Source of the DNA: Novakomyces olei
Lineage: Eukaryota > Ascomycota > Novakomycetes > Novakomycetales > Novakomycetaceae
Assembly (NCBI GenBank): GCA_016906335.1
Contig: JADEYG010000003.1
Coordinates: 682,001 to 746,000, forward strand
DNA: 64,000 bases
Reading direction: 5' to 3'
A program made the translations under genes and the position numbers. This document shows, in pieces, positions 10,401 to 21,735 of the stretch. The notes below the pieces were generated by a model that saw only the letters and a list, made by a program, of their open reading frames with translations, ran no database searches and was not told the DNA's origin. The number at the start of each line of letters is the position of its first letter. Within the stretch, counting starts at the first letter, position 1.

Positions 10401-10747
10401 TAAGCATTTTGCCCGTTATATATATACCCGTTATCAATCACTCTGTTTTCAGACACGCTCCAATCGACTGGGAGTGGTCTATTGTTTTTGCTTCAATTTT
10501 CTTTTTTATGAACGGCTGTGAGCTGTGGAAATGGACTAAGCGTGTACTTATCCGGCGCTTCAACCTCGATCCGCCTCCCGCACAGGCGGGCGACTGGTGG
10601 CATTTGGAGGGCCTTGAAAAGCGAACGCGTACACTTTCTTTTGCCAAGATTGCTTCCTTTGCCCGGTCGGATCGATCATTTGCCCGGTCGGATCGGTCAA
10701 ACAACGCCAGCCGTAACCGCAGCCGACACGATATTAGCGCTGTATAG
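7457..10747 (+). CDS. ENA1: ENA-type P-type ATPase, Na+/K+ efflux pump
   Basis: This is a type IID P-type ATPase that exports sodium (and often potassium) across the plasma membrane at ATP cost. It is intronless and 1,096 residues long, matching the fungal ENA family. Visible in order are the N-terminal cation-ATPase domain (GLSPEEAALRLEQYG), paired membrane spans, the TGES-type actuator motif (LLTGESLPVAKQ), the phosphorylation site ICSDKTGTLTQGKM near residue 384, MLTGDHPGTAKS and TGDGVNDSPSLKRADIG in the P domain, then six C-terminal spans. WIIMVCQSLPAMGLGFE is typical of ENA rather than SERCA-type pumps. The C-terminus ends in a basic Ser/Arg tail with a tandem FARSDRS repeat. The ATG at 7457 follows in-frame context; homologues start at a similar distance from the first domain. 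Confidence 0.96.
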   Translation: MARDASSGTVSLHTEQTRIFAEKAAYLQTVEEVNAALQTDVKYGLSPEEAALRLEQYGANSLEEEDHVSWYSILLRQVANAMVIVLIAAMAVSFGVRSWIEGGFVLVVIGLNVFVGFFQELKAERHMNSLRSLASSSAIVIRGGTEREVDATELVPGDVVVIRTGDTVPADLRIAESVNLETDEALLTGESLPVAKQPDVEFESEDVPVGDRINLAFSSSTVTKGRGIGIVVFTGMSTEIGAIAASMRAQTASKRTLDRNEHGSLKWYAYPKIWVLNAADTLGQILGVNVGTPLHRKLAMLAIILLIFALISALIVFAVNDFTGKTPVVIYATATALSMIPASLLAVLTITMAAGSKAMLRRNVIVRKLDALEALGAVTDICSDKTGTLTQGKMVARKAWLIGIGTFSVGESSSPFDPTGASIAFEEADATVVVPKPHGTLKRQENEPTAFLNEDVEEYMKPAAMANLANVFWSDEAQEWVATGDPTEIAIQVFTYRFKRPRSYYTEAKSETEKAKWAQLAEYPFDSDVKRMSVLFREEETNRVAAFMKGAVERILDACTTAGPDRVPMDDRMRERVLRNMEVIASKGLRCLAIASRDLPSDKDYSSQHPPARKDVEREMNLKGLIGLYDPPRLESAPAVAVCKSAGIAVHMLTGDHPGTAKSIAQEIGILPRNLEELGAETASQLIMTATEFDKLSEAEIDARKFLPAVIARCAPQTKVRMIEALHRRKKFCAMTGDGVNDSPSLKRADIGIAMGKAGSDVAKDASDLILTDDNFASITKAVREGRRMFDNIKKFVLHLLAGNVAQALYLLIGLVFKDRNNESVFPIAPVEILWIIMVCQSLPAMGLGFERGAHDIMNRPPHNLKRGVFTIEVVLDMFAYGIIMAALCLAGFVTVIFGYNGGELGADCNDSYSAVCNPVYRARATTFSQLTVFLLLLAWELIDFRRSIFWADPESSYGYWQVFHYMWRNKMLFYSIVAGLVSILPVIYIPVINHSVFRHAPIDWEWSIVFASIFFFMNGCELWKWTKRVLIRRFNLDPPPAQAGDWWHLEGLEKRTRTLSFAKIASFARSDRSFARSDRSNNASRNRSRHDISAV
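10658..10699 (+). repeat. 21-bp tandem duplication in the ENA1 C-terminus
   Basis: Two adjacent 21-bp copies (10658-10678 and 10679-10699) differ at one base and encode FARSDRS twice. The unit is a multiple of three, so the frame is kept. Confidence 0.85.
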
Positions 10748-11201
10748 TTTTCACATTTATTTCGATAGAAAGGCCATTCATCATGGTTGATGCTGATTGC
10801 GGCCTCGAGTACCGGCAACTGCTCCGACCTGTATTATATGTAATAAAATACAACAAATATTTTAATATTAAACTTTATCTTTTTCAATAGCAGACAGCTG
10901 TCAACTGCCATCTATTTCCGCACACCAAACCCTTTATGATTTTTCCGGCTGTGCGCACAGAAAGCACCGTACCCTTTAAGAAATAGAGGCTGGCTACTAA
11001 ACGCGAGCAAGAAATATTACCGTAGCATTACTTGTGATATTATTTCATAAACCAATAAATGTTAGGGTTAGGATTTATAACTTGAGGATTCGGATCGCTG
11101 GTATAGGCGCTCTACATAATATATTATAAATAAAATCTCTATATACATCTAAACCTGCCTAGATCAGTGATATCACAGCTCGCGGCCGCAGACTTGACGA
11201 G
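10748..11201. promoter_or_regulatory. Spacer between ENA1 and YSC84 with a telomere-like motif
   Basis: The spacer contains GTTAGGGTTAGG at 11061-11072, about 130 bases before the YSC84 start. This matches the telobox bound by Myb-type factors in some fungi. No gene is seen here. Confidence 0.4.
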
Positions 11202-12893
11202 ATGGGTCTACACAATCCGCTACCGGCGTCGCTCAGTTCCGAGTCGCGGAAGGCGGCAAAAATTTTGGCGTCGTTTATAGACCCGAAACAGGCGCTCAGC
11301 ATGACGGATGTACGAATGCCGATCCGAATACAGTGACGACTAACCACCGTATTATCTTTTAGGTGATTCCGCCAAGCATTCTGGCAAACGCTAAAGGCCT
11401 CGCGGTCATCACGGTTTTGAAGGTAAGTCATTTGCTGCTCTAAATTGATTGCTGTGCTGAGTTAACCGCAGGCGGGATTCTTATTCTCGGGACGTGTCGG
11501 CTCCGGTATCGTTATTGCTCGATTGGAAGATGGAAGTATGCTTTTGCTTTAAATTACAGTATATTTTATGTTTTGTTTCTGTATCTCGATAAATTGCGGA
11601 TTGTTTGACTGCGTTTGCCTCGCTGTTTACTGTTTTGGACCAATCACCATTTTTGATTTCTCATTAATGATTCTTCATTAATAATTTATGATTTTTAGTC
11701 TTTATTTTCGTTTCGTTGTCGGTTTTCATATGTGATGTATTTCGTTTTTGCTTTGTGATTAATTATTTTTGCTCAATCTTAAAATTTTATTAAAATTTAT
11801 TCAAATTTATTTACATTCTCTTTCTCTCTCTGCGTTCACTCAGTACCCATCAATAATATTCACGTATACTAACGCCAGGCTGGTCCGCACCCAGCGCAAT
11901 TGCAACAGCCGGTATGGGCTTTGGAGGCCAAGTCGGGGCAGAATTGACCGATTTTGTTATGATTCTAAATTCTCGGGCGGCGGTCAAAACTTTTGCCTCA
12001 CTGGGAAGTATCACACTGGGCGGCAATGTATCCGTTGCCGCTGGCCCTCTCGGCAGAAACGCCGAGGCTTCGGGCTCTGCCTCCAATCGCGGCATAGCTG
12101 CCGTCTTCTCCTATAGTAAGACAAAAGGCCTGTTTGCCGGTGTCTCTCTCGAGGGCTCTGTCCTTATTGAAAGACGTGATGCAAATCAAAAGTTCTATAG
12201 AAGCAGTGTTACGGCCAAACAATTGCTCAGTGGCCGAGTTACTCCGCCTCAAGGAGCCGCTGCACTTTATCGTGTACTGGATTCACGGGTCTTTAGCCGG
12301 GGAGAGTCATTTAGTGGCGATAATATGTACAACGACATCCCCGTCTACGGTGAGGAGGACGATGAAATATGGAACGGACGTCGAGGTGAGGGCTATGGCG
12401 AAGGCCGTGCTCGCAGGGACACTGCTAGTAGCGCAAATTCTATTGCGCCCTACAGATCCAGACCGACTCCGGCTCAGGCACGGAGCAATTACGATGATGA
12501 TGATTTTTTCGATGACGAGGATCTGGATGATATTGAAGTTGAACCACGGAAACCGGCTTTTCGCTCACAGTACCGTGATAATACGTCTAATTCTAGTGTA
12601 GGCCGCTCTTCACGGTCGGCTCCGGCTCCAGCTCCGGCTCCGGAGCGTCCAACTGCACCTAAACCAGACTTTGGTGGGGGTTTAAGAGCTTTAGCGCTGT
12701 ACAACTTTGCCGGTGATCAAGAAGGCGATCTGAGTTTCAGCAAGGGCGATACGATCAATATCTTAGAAAAGAGCGATACCGTCGATGATTGGTGGACGGG
12801 CCGTCTTAATGGCCGGCAAGGAATTGTAAGGATTTTACATGAAACGATTATACTAATATGCAGTTCCCGGCTAACTATGTTCGTCTTTTGTAA
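11202..12893 (+). CDS. YSC84: Ysc84/Lsb3-like actin-binding SH3 protein
   Basis: The protein binds and bundles actin at endocytic patches and links to Las17-type activators. Five exons fit: 11202-11309, 11363-11422, 11472-11535, 11879-12825 and 12864-12893, giving 402 residues. The start MGLHNPLPASL and then GLAVITVLKAGFLFSGR, WSAPSAIATAG and ITLGGNVSVAAGPLGR are diagnostic of the SYLF/DUF500 lipid-binding domain. A low-complexity middle rich in Asp, Arg, Pro and Ala follows. The C-terminal SH3 domain has ALYNF, GDLSF, WWTGR and ends IFPANYVRLL, which only appears after removing the 38-nt last intron. The third intron is long (343 nt) but has a perfect TACTAAC next to its acceptor. The gene starts downstream of a telomere-like promoter motif. 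Confidence 0.94.
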
Positions 12894-13107
12894 TTAATTC
12901 AAAATCTTATTCTTATTTATAATACCGTTTATTAACAAAGTCGTTGATTTTGAATAATTGATGGTGAATAAATAAACAAGATAATACTCAACATGCAAAT
13001 ACATGTACACACGTTTTTACCATTAATAATCCTTTTGGCACCCTTGCTGGTCGACTATATATACTACATATAAATATACTATGAACATATAAATATATAT
13101 ACACTAT

Positions 13108-16100
13108 TTACTTTTTAAACTTGCGACCAATATTTTGTACTCCACCGCGGCCATAGTAGCGCAGCTCATTCGTGGCTGTCGCCTTCTTTGGCGCCGCGGA
13201 TGACTGACCTGTCGTTGATGAAGCAAAAGTTCGAGCATTCGCTGCCTGCCCTCCAGATTGGCCTCTTCCTCCTGATCCATTGACTGACGCAGAGTGTACT
13301 GCACGATCATCGAGAGACCGATTGGATTTGCTCGAGGAGATTGTCGTACTACTTTCTCGAACAGCACGGTTATTCGAGAGAAAGGGTGGAGATACAGTGA
13401 CTGACTCAAGTTCTGCCCGGAGTCTCAGCACTTCTGCTTCCAATTCATCATTGCGTCGGAGTAAAGCCTCGTCAACACGATCAACGCCAATACTACTCTT
13501 TGTGTATATCGGAGGCGACGGGAACTGGCCGAGGGAGAGCCGGTCCGATTCTGGACATTAGTTTGACCAAACAAAAATTAAAACAAAAATTTATATTCCA
13601 AATAAATGGACAAGTAGTAGAAACTTGGCTGCAATAAACGTGAAAAATAAAACAAAAACAACAATAAAAAAAGGAATGCTGTTGATCTTGTCTTATATTT
13701 TTTTTATTTTTCACTATTTTAAAAGGCTTTTTTTCCAATTAATGTAGCTTACGTTTTGCCCTACTCCGTGCTTGCTGCGCGTTCTTGCTTGCACTTGCAA
13801 GTCTTGCATCGTACTCCTTGACCAGCCGCAAACGCTCGTCCTCCATTGCAGTCAAGTCGTGTTCTAGTTGTGTGGCACGAATCGTCAGAGCCTGAACTTG
13901 TTGTCGTGCAGAAACAGGCCAGAATGCTTCATCTTGGCCCTGATGGCTCGTCTGTGAGGGCTGAATAAACTCTCCCTCGCGTTCTCCGCTCAGAGGCAAT
14001 TGCGACTGCGATTGGCTGTCCCCCATTCTCTGTACAAGCGCCTGACGGTCTGCTTCCAAGTGCAGCTTCATATTAAGCAGTTCAGTGTAGCTCGATTCCT
14101 TTGTCGCTAGAGCCCTCTGAGCCCGGTCCATTTCTACTGTGTGAGCCTCTAGTGACCTGGACAATTGCTCACTTTCCTCAGTGGCATCTCGCAGATCTGC
14201 TCTGAGCCCATCAATCTTGCTAGTCAGGGCACGACGCTCCTCCCTCAGGCTTCGCAGCTTCCCGTACAAATCAGCCTCGAACTTTTGCCTCTGGCTTTTG
14301 GCCACTTGCGCTTCATTACGCTGCTGCTCTAGCATTACCTGCAGACTCTGATTCTGACTTTTAAGCGCCTTGTTTGTATTGTACAGGTTTTGCCGCTCCG
14401 ACTCCACTACAGAGTCCTGAATGTGAATACGCAAAAGCCGGCCGATATGCTGAAGGTGCTGCTGTTTGAGGAACCGTTCAAAATTGAGTTGGTTCTGTAA
14501 CAGGATTATTTTACGCTGCAAGTCTTCGTAAGAAAAATCTGCATTTGCACCAATGGCTTGGTCCTCTTCTGTGTGCGAGTTTATACTACTGACACGGCTA
14601 ATACTCGTGTCCCTGTCCGTGGCAGCGGTACTCTCCGCCTTGCCGTAAACGTTTTTGTATGGCTCCAACTGTACACCAGTATGGACGCGAAGCATATCCT
14701 GTACAGACGCGACACTGTACGGCAGAGAGTCACTGACTGTACGCGGCTGAGGCGGTGAAAGAGCAGCTCCAGGCAAAGGCGACGCCGATGGCAGATGTGG
14801 GACCGGTCCCAACGCTGATCGATGCTGCTGCGTATTGTGGTTGTGTGTAATATCTCGGGGCAAGAAAGCCGGAGAGGCAAGCCGGCTCTGTGAAGTGTCC
14901 AGGGCACCTTCGGCTGCCACTGCCGAATGGCCCACGGCCAAAGAGGGCTCTACTACCTCATTACTGGGACCTGTAACAGATGCTTCTGCGCTTCCTCCAC
15001 GGTACGAAGCCAGAAACGTATCGTAGGCAAGACAGTTGGATACTAAATCAGCAGGATCGTCTTTAGCAAACCTTTTCGTGTCCTCGAGTTCGGAGGCCAC
15101 GGAATACAGCCCGAGATTCGGGTTCAATGTATGGCGCAAGATGATGGGGACACTGCGCGAATGGATCAGTTCTTCGTCCAGGACATCGTTCATGGTGCCG
15201 CCGGGCACCATGCCATGAGGATCACGAATAAAGGCAAGAAGATTGACGGGAAATAGACCGTACAATATTGTGAAAAGTTGAACTGCATCAGGCGGAGTGC
15301 TGATGGCACCTTCAAACGAGGAGTCTGCCAGTTAGTTTAGCGAACATATGCGTAATTGGTCGCAGGGGGAATATACGGTGATTTTACAATCGTGGGTTTG
15401 CAATAAAAATCTGATAAATAATAAGAAATAACAATGATACTAAAAAATGAGAATAAATAAAAGATGCTGGCAATAAATGAAGTAGTATATTCATACTTAT
15501 AAATATAATCCAAAAATAAAAATAAAAATAAAAATAAAAATAAAAATAAAATAAATAAATAAACCTCAGACTGATGATATCAAAAGAAACAAACTTGTCT
15601 AGACGCAAATGACGAGAATAAAATACGAGGATGTATACATAGTTCAACTTTTGAGGGCGTAAAAAGACATTGCAAGCATAGCCAACTTGTAATATGTATG
15701 TAAAATGCAAGCCTTTATGATACGTACCTATTTGCCGCCATCCGTCGATTTCTTGAGTAGAAACTTGACTGCTAAAATCGGTGGAAGAATTCTTGAGCCG
15801 TTGAGCCCCACCGGAGTGGTCCCATAAAAGTACACGAGCATATATGCAAAATAAACGACTCAGATACTGGGGCATTACATGGAACAAACTGGGCAGCAAA
15901 ACAACCAGCACTGTAAGCGCCAAAGAAATTATTGTCGTTGAACAATCATGCTAGTCCAATTAGTAATGGTATTCGTGTTGTTTTAATACGAGCCTCAACT
16001 TTTTAAAGACAAAGAAAGAGTAAAAGATAAAGAAAAAAAAAGACAGAGAACAAAGCGAGAGAAAAATTATATATTGAAACTTGTCCTATCACTTACCTCG

Positions 16101-16896
16101 AGGCATAGAAGAAGATGATCAAAAAGAGGAGTCTCCTGAATCTTGAACAAGTAAGGAGGGCTCTGACGGCAGAACGTGCTCAACAGATATAGCGCCGAGA
16201 GCCGGTAGTTTGCGTCGACAAAAAACGGATCAATGTAAGCGAAGAATTGCTGTTTATTAGTATGGAAAAGCCATAAAAGTACAAGGGCGCCACACAAATC
16301 CTCACCTTTGTACATAGTCGAGCAAACTCTGTAAGGAGCACTTCCTGGCGGCTTAGAACAGCATCACTTGTGTCGCGAGGTGCTTCGTCCGCGTGATGTG
16401 TGAAACGTGCCTCCGACGCAGAAAGATAAGTCTGCAAAACTTCGTCAAGTACATTTTTCCCCGCTTTCACTGCCTCTGCAGACACAACTACGTCACTGTC
16501 CATGACTGAGCCCTCATTGACAAAGCAGAGTATTCGCAGAGCCAATCGAGTGGTATTTTCCAGCACAGACTTGTTGACATCCGCTGCGGCAAAAACGGCC
16601 ATTACCATTGTATCCGTCCAATATTTCCAAACACCGGCACCGCCCTCGACGAGAACGGGAAACAGCTCATACAAGGCATCACTTAATAACGCTACTTGGC
16701 GATCATTGCGCACTGCTTTTTGCAATAGCGATCGAAGCCCGTCACTCAGCTTTGATACATCATTGCCACTAATGCTCGTCGCTTTTTCTGCATACTCGAT
16801 CAAAAGATCCCGATAATCGGGGTGCAATCGAATATCGGATCCTTCTGCCGCGAGAGTCGACCCAAGCTGCTTAAGTACCAGAGCCGTCGATACCAT
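13108..16896 (-). CDS. TSC1: Hamartin, TSC1
   Basis: With tuberin (TSC2), hamartin forms the GTPase-activating complex for Rheb that restrains TORC1. Five exons in consistent phases give 993 residues: 16896-16306, 16249-16097, 15950-15728, 15324-13753 and 13550-13108. The N-terminal third is helical-repeat like, with LFDHLLLCLE joined to LALTVLVVLLP and then LFTILYGLFPVNLLAFIRDP, a block I recognise from hamartins. The C-terminal half is a long coiled coil (about residues 560-860) rich in Glu, Arg, Gln and Leu, the TSC2-binding part. Branch sites TACTAAT, CTAAC and CTAAT precede the acceptors. Two introns are unusually long for this window (403 and 202 nt). A basic tail follows the coiled coil. 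S. cerevisiae lacks this gene; S. pombe and many other fungi have it. Confidence 0.87.
15512..15563 (-). repeat. (ATTTTT)n microsatellite in a TSC1 intron
   Basis: Six perfect AAAAAT units on the plus strand (ATTTTT in the gene's sense) run into shorter AAAT units. They lie inside the 403-nt second-last intron of TSC1. Confidence 0.9.
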
Positions 16897-17300
16897 TGCC
16901 GCCTGTTCGCATCTAGAGATAAGGATTGGCTGCCAGTCAGATAATTATAATGTAAATTTATTCACTTTTATAATATGGCTTTTTATTTATTCTATTTTAC
17001 TTTATTTTATATTATATTATATTATTATATTATTTTATTTGTTTTATTTGTTCAAATTTATTTTTATTAATATTCTCAACATAGATTAAAATGTATATAA
17101 CAGGAATAATAAGCAGACAATTTAGCAGATAAAAGCTTGACACTAGTTTTACAAGGGACAAACAGGCAATTATAACGCGCTGGACCGTACAATTTATAGG
17201 CGAAACCAATCATGCATTTCAGACACTGACAACTATTTACTTGCCCATCCACTCTCCCCTTTCTTCTGCTATTAACACATCAAGTTCCTTCCGCCCATGA
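16897..17300. other. TSC1 promoter and GPATCH11 3' flank
   Basis: This spacer is AT rich, with TATATTATATTATATTATTA-like runs around 17010-17035. I see no gene in it. Confidence 0.45.
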
Positions 17301-18248
17301 CTAGTGATCCTCCTCAAAAAGCCCCGGACAGTTCTCCTCTAACTCCTCTGCGTCATCGTAAGCACATCCGCACCAGAAACAGTAGTGATAAGTGTTGCGC
17401 AAATACTCAAGGACAAGGTGGAGCTGTGTAAACAGGTCAAAGGCCTCAAACTGGTCTAGTTCCACGTCTACATCGTCTCCCAAGTCTTCAATCTCTGTAT
17501 TCTTATCCGGCTTCAAAGACGTTGCAATGCCGCTTTCATCCCCATCGCCACTGTCTTGTTCGTCGTCACTTTCTCGCTGCGTTCGACTCATCACTGTTTG
17601 CATCTGCTGTCGGCGCTCAAGCGCCTGCTGCCGTTCGCGTACAAGTCCCCTCCATTCTACGGGTATCGAGGCAATTGACCGCTTCGTGCCGTGCCCACTT
17701 ATCTCAGTAGCCTTCTCAAACAACTGCTCACAGACTCGTTGAGCCGAGCGTAAATGATTACGTGTACGCGACTCTTCGTGTGTTTGGCGCACGTGATTAC
17801 GGTAAGCATCGTGCTCTTCACGATGCTTCTCTTGCATCTGCGCTGCTGCTGCGCGTAACGCGTCACGCTGAGCTGACGCGTGACCAATTCCGTTGCGATC
17901 TGAAGGCACACTGATCCTGATTGGCTCCTTACGCGCCTGCGCGTGCTTGCCCAACGCGTTGCCGGGCGTGTACCCCATACGCCTCATCATTTGTAAGGCT
18001 GGCGATTCTTGTGCGCCTTCCGGTCTCTGTCGAGTGATTATATTTTGCTCGAGAGCGAGTTCACGGGCCTCTTGCTCACTCTGCGCCTGCGTTTTCTGCC
18101 TTTTGCGCCCACGTTCGTAAACGTCGTTTGCACGCTGCTCTTCACGTGAAAGTAGGCAAGATTGAGTGTCCGCGATCGGCATTGTCATATAATCGTCCTC
18201 CTCTTCTTCGCCTTCTGCGGGCGAAGACGCGGATCTGTCCGGTACCAT
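17301..18248 (-). CDS. GPATCH11: G-patch domain protein, GPATCH11-like
   Basis: This intronless gene encodes 315 residues. A G-patch occupies about residues 85-130 (MMRRMGYTPGNALGKH, then IRISVPSDRNGIGH), a module that activates DEAH helicases or binds RNA. A basic, glutamine-rich helical region follows. The C-terminus carries YCFWCGCAYDD and ENCPGLFEEDH, a cysteine-containing DUF4187 end that I associate with GPATCH11 (CCDC75). The acidic N-terminus has EEEEDDYMTM, also typical. In animals the protein has been linked to kinetochores and splicing; its role here is not known. Start ATG at 18248 is the first in frame. It is divergent from DUT1 across a repeat-bearing spacer. Confidence 0.85.
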   Translation of the reverse strand: MVPDRSASSPAEGEEEEDDYMTMPIADTQSCLLSREEQRANDVYERGRKRQKTQAQSEQEARELALEQNIITRQRPEGAQESPALQMMRRMGYTPGNALGKHAQARKEPIRISVPSDRNGIGHASAQRDALRAAAAQMQEKHREEHDAYRNHVRQTHEESRTRNHLRSAQRVCEQLFEKATEISGHGTKRSIASIPVEWRGLVRERQQALERRQQMQTVMSRTQRESDDEQDSGDGDESGIATSLKPDKNTEIEDLGDDVDVELDQFEAFDLFTQLHLVLEYLRNTYHYCFWCGCAYDDAEELEENCPGLFEEDH

Positions 18249-18362
18249 TGTCGTTGCGCGCCGGTCTCGAGGCTTAGGAAGCCAGAGTTGCGACTTTCTA
18301 CATCGTCTCGCCAGAGAGATGGCAAGTGTAATTATTTCATAGATATAAAACTACGATGAATA

Positions 18363-18440
18363 TTTAATAATTTAATAATTTAATAATTTAATAATTTAAT
18401 AATTTAATAATTTAATAATTTAATAATTTAATAATTTAAT
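18363..18440. repeat. Octanucleotide (TTTAATAA)n array
   Basis: Nearly ten perfect tandem copies of TTTAATAA fill the middle of the divergent spacer between GPATCH11 and DUT1. The spacer (18249-18659) holds no other recognisable feature. Confidence 0.95.
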
Positions 18441-18659
18441 ATACGCGTCGTATAATATTATATTTCTATGTATGAATGAATAAACTAATTCATACCCTGA
18501 GCACCGTCCTACTTTTACTATGATCAGGAGAATTCTTAATTAAATGGTAAAATAGATAAATTAATACTAATTATTATACATCGATCAAGACGCGTTCTTG
18601 CAGTACTTTGTTTTATATACAACAAAGTCTAAAACTACCGTCCTCGACTCTGTTACGCG

Positions 18660-19154
18660 ATGACTCAAACCTCACAAATGTCGCTGCTTGTAAAGCTGCT
18701 CTCGCACGATGCAAAGGCCCCGACACGTGGATCGGCTCAGGCGGCCGGGTACGATATTTACGCGAGCAAGGATACGGTAATTGCTGCTCGTGGACGCGCC
18801 TTAGTAGACACAGACATTGCCATTGCTGTTCCAGCAGGCACTTATGGACGCGTCGCGGCGCGTTCTGGTCTTGCTGTCAAGCGCGGTATTGACGTGGGCG
18901 CGGGTGTGATCGACGAGGACTACCGCGGCCAAGTGCGCGTGCTGCTGTTCAACCACTCGGACGACGAGTTTAAAAGTATTTTTATATTATTTTATTTTCA
19001 AGGTCTTCACAGATACTAATTTATACCAGTTGCTAAACACGATCGTATCGCTCAATTGGTACTGGAACAGATTTTTACTCCGCCGGCCGTTGTTGTCGAC
19101 TCGCTCGAGGATACAGTGAGAGGCCACGGCGGGTTTGGTAGCACGGGCCAATAG
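18660..19154 (+). CDS. DUT1: dUTP pyrophosphatase
   Basis: The enzyme hydrolyses dUTP to dUMP and pyrophosphate, keeping uracil out of DNA and feeding dTMP synthesis. Two exons (18660-18975 and 19030-19154) give 146 residues, the usual length of trimeric dUTPases. The five motifs are visible: AAGYDIYAS (I), [24 protein letters not shown] (II-III, written here as two adjacent blocks), [11 protein letters not shown] (IV) and the glycine-rich P-loop-like [10 protein letters not shown] (V) at the C-terminus. The 54-nt intron has TACTAAT before its CCAG acceptor and splits the codon for an isoleucine. The frame reads into intron sequence and stops if unspliced, losing motifs IV and V. Confidence 0.97.
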
Positions 19155-19522
19155 ACGCTGTTCATAATATACAATGTTTTTGCTATATGAATTGCCTTTT
19201 TATCGACATGCTTCTCTCATGCATGCGCCAGGTTTCCTTGGCAAAAAAGTGGATAGCACTGGACAGGATATTGCCCATGTAAATTTGCACTAGAATCGAT
19301 GATCATGTTTGAGCCAATTTTAGAGTTGGCACCAAAAAAAACTTGAAAAATAGGAGAGATCAAGTAGAGGCTCATCGTTACAAGCGAAAAGAATCAGCGT
19401 CGGAAACATTACCAGTCACCCGTAGTCGTCCGCGATACACGCTCAGCTTACACATATAACGTACTCGACCAAGCATGCCTCATTATCTCCAAATTAAATC
19501 TAATAATCTAACATAATCTAAT
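19155..19522. other. Convergent spacer between DUT1 and PUF6
   Basis: This holds the two 3' ends. I see no gene; a string of eight adenines near 19335 is the only notable low-complexity tract. Confidence 0.4.
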
Positions 19523-21735
19523 CTACATTTCCTTCAGCACGGCAAGAATCGCCTTGGCTCCCTTGTTTTCTTCCGCGGCTTTAGTAATAGCTGCCTTATG
19601 CTTGATCAGTCGGTCAACCAATGGCTTCCTCGCCTCTGGATCCAGCTCAGTCAGTACATTACTTACCACAAAGGCACCAGGCGATGTCGCCCAGTCCAGC
19701 GGGCGAGACTCGATTAGAGTTTGCAGCTTTTCAGCAAACTGCAAATTGTACGCACTTTTCTCCACACGAGCCTTTTCCTTGTTCCAAAATCCGTTTTGCA
19801 CGAGCGCTTTAAGCACACGCTGAGCATTGGGACCGCGTTGAAGCACGTGACTCTCGTCGTTTGGGTTCCCTGCAACAGCATCAAGAACGGCCTGAACAGC
19901 TGCGTCTTTTTTCTGTTGTTTTTCTTCGTCGGGAGGTAGCGATAATAAGCATTCGGTCAGCACTTGACTTGCCAAAGGCTCAGATAGCATTGTGTCCGCA
20001 TTGTCCGCAATACATGAGAAAATGACAGGAGCCAGAGCGCGCTGTAACTCGGATCTTCGCACTTTATCATCTTTTTTGCTCGTCTTTACACTGTCCATTC
20101 GCTGCAAGAGATTACGAGTGTGCTGGGCAAAGTATCTTGGATCACGTCCACTGGCGAGGTACAGGAAGGGCCTCCGAGCGTGCTTATCCATTGCCGCTTC
20201 GACAAGCGTCTTGTCGGTAAAAGTACTGGCAAACAGTTTAGCCACCAGTACGGTATCATCAACAGTATCCATTATAGCCAGCAAAACAAGCGATCCATAC
20301 TCATCCTGAGCTGCCTTTGCAAGGAAAGGGCGCAGAGCCTTCAAAATAGTTTTACGGTCTTTAGCTGAGGCTCTTGCCAGGATCCAAATGGCCGCCTCTG
20401 ACCCGTCCTTTGTATGCACAAACTCGGGGACCAGTTCCCTTACTGTCTCGAGGCACTGCTGCATTTCCCCATCGTCGGCCTCCCTTACATACTCCAAGAG
20501 CGCGCGATGAAGTATGGAAAAGCCAATTGACCCCTTGGCTATTGAAGCCTCCAGTGTAGACCACAAGTTCGTCAGTGCCGAGTCTCGTTTTTGTGGTGAT
20601 GTTGCAATTAGTTGTTCCAGCGTTTGTGGAGCATTTTGAGAGCTTTTATCCTTGAATATTGCAAATTCAGGTCCATAGAATTCCTGAATCATTCCTGCTT
20701 TCTGCGCAGCATTGCTGTAATCGCGAAAGGCATCTTCAATGACATATGCTGCCTCCTTGTGTCGTATTAGCTTGCAAACATTGCCGCCAAATTCCTTGTA
20801 CACCTGCTGCCGAATTGCTGGTGTGCCGTAGAACAATAATTTTACCACCAAAAATTTCCCATAGGCAGACTTGCTCAGCTCTACTATGGATCCGGACAGC
20901 TCGTCCATCAGCACTTGGCGCTGACTGGCATCGCCGTACTTGAGAGCCGTTTGAATTATGCGTGACGCATCATGCTTGAAAACAATTTCATGAACATGGC
21001 CACGAATCAATGAAAATAAATGCTGTATAAGCTTCTGTCGCTCTTGGCGTGGAATCTTTTTTTGCTGCAGCCGACTCCAGTCTTTTTTGGCTTCCTTCAA
21101 AAGATCGAAATGGGGTTTGGCCATTTTGCGTGATTTAAGAGCTTCTTTTTGAGCTGCATGGGCTTCACGCGAGGCTAGAATGTTAGAGTACAAGAGAAAA
21201 GATTATTCAGAAGGAACGAAAGCATTTCCTAAAAATAAAAAAAGTAAAAAAAATAAATAAATAATAAAAAAAAAACAATATAAAAAGCGAATGATTAACG
21301 GGTTGATTAGAAACAAGCATAAACATGAAGAAATAAATCGACAGGCAATTCGCACCGTTGCATCGAACAAAAAGCAAAGCATATTCAAAGAAACAATTAA
21401 CAGATAAATCTTAAATTAACTTTGGCATTGAATGGTATACCATTTTCATTGCGGGGCCGTTTGAGTGGCGGTTCGTTTTCAGCGTCTTCATCACTGTGAT
21501 CTTTCCCGCTTTCCTCACTGCCACTTTCTCGAGTATCACTTTTCCCATCTTCACTGTCCTCAATGTCCAATTCGTCCTCGCTACTTTCTAGCTCATCGCT
21601 ACTCGATTCAGCACTGTTCTCTTGCAACGATGCTTCACTCTCGCTCATCGCGCCTTCTTGCTCATAATCGCTTCTGGGCTTGCTGCCCTGAAAATGCTTT
21701 GGTTTCGCTTTGTGAGTCGAGTCTTTGCGCGCCAT
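19523..21735 (-). CDS. PUF6: Puf6/PUM3-type pumilio protein
   Basis: A nucleolar pumilio-repeat protein, needed in yeast for 60S subunit assembly and for repressing ASH1 mRNA. Exon 1 (21735-21441) encodes an acidic Ser/Glu/Asp-rich head, and exon 2 (21174-19523) the repeats; together 648 residues. The join across a 266-nt intron (GTATAC donor, TCTAAC branch) yields SREAHAAQKEALKSRK, matching the conserved start of the Puf6 core. The repeats show the pumilio pattern: HDASRIIQTALKYG, SAYGKFLVVKLLFYG and HKEAAYVIEDAF. The C-terminal CPL domain covers the last 150 residues. An alternative unspliced reading of exon 1 stops after 112 codons. It sits tail to tail with DUT1. Confidence 0.92.

Noticed and set aside
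18608-18892. Second frame overlapping DUT1
   Set aside because: It lacks family motifs and is a shadow of the dUTPase frame.
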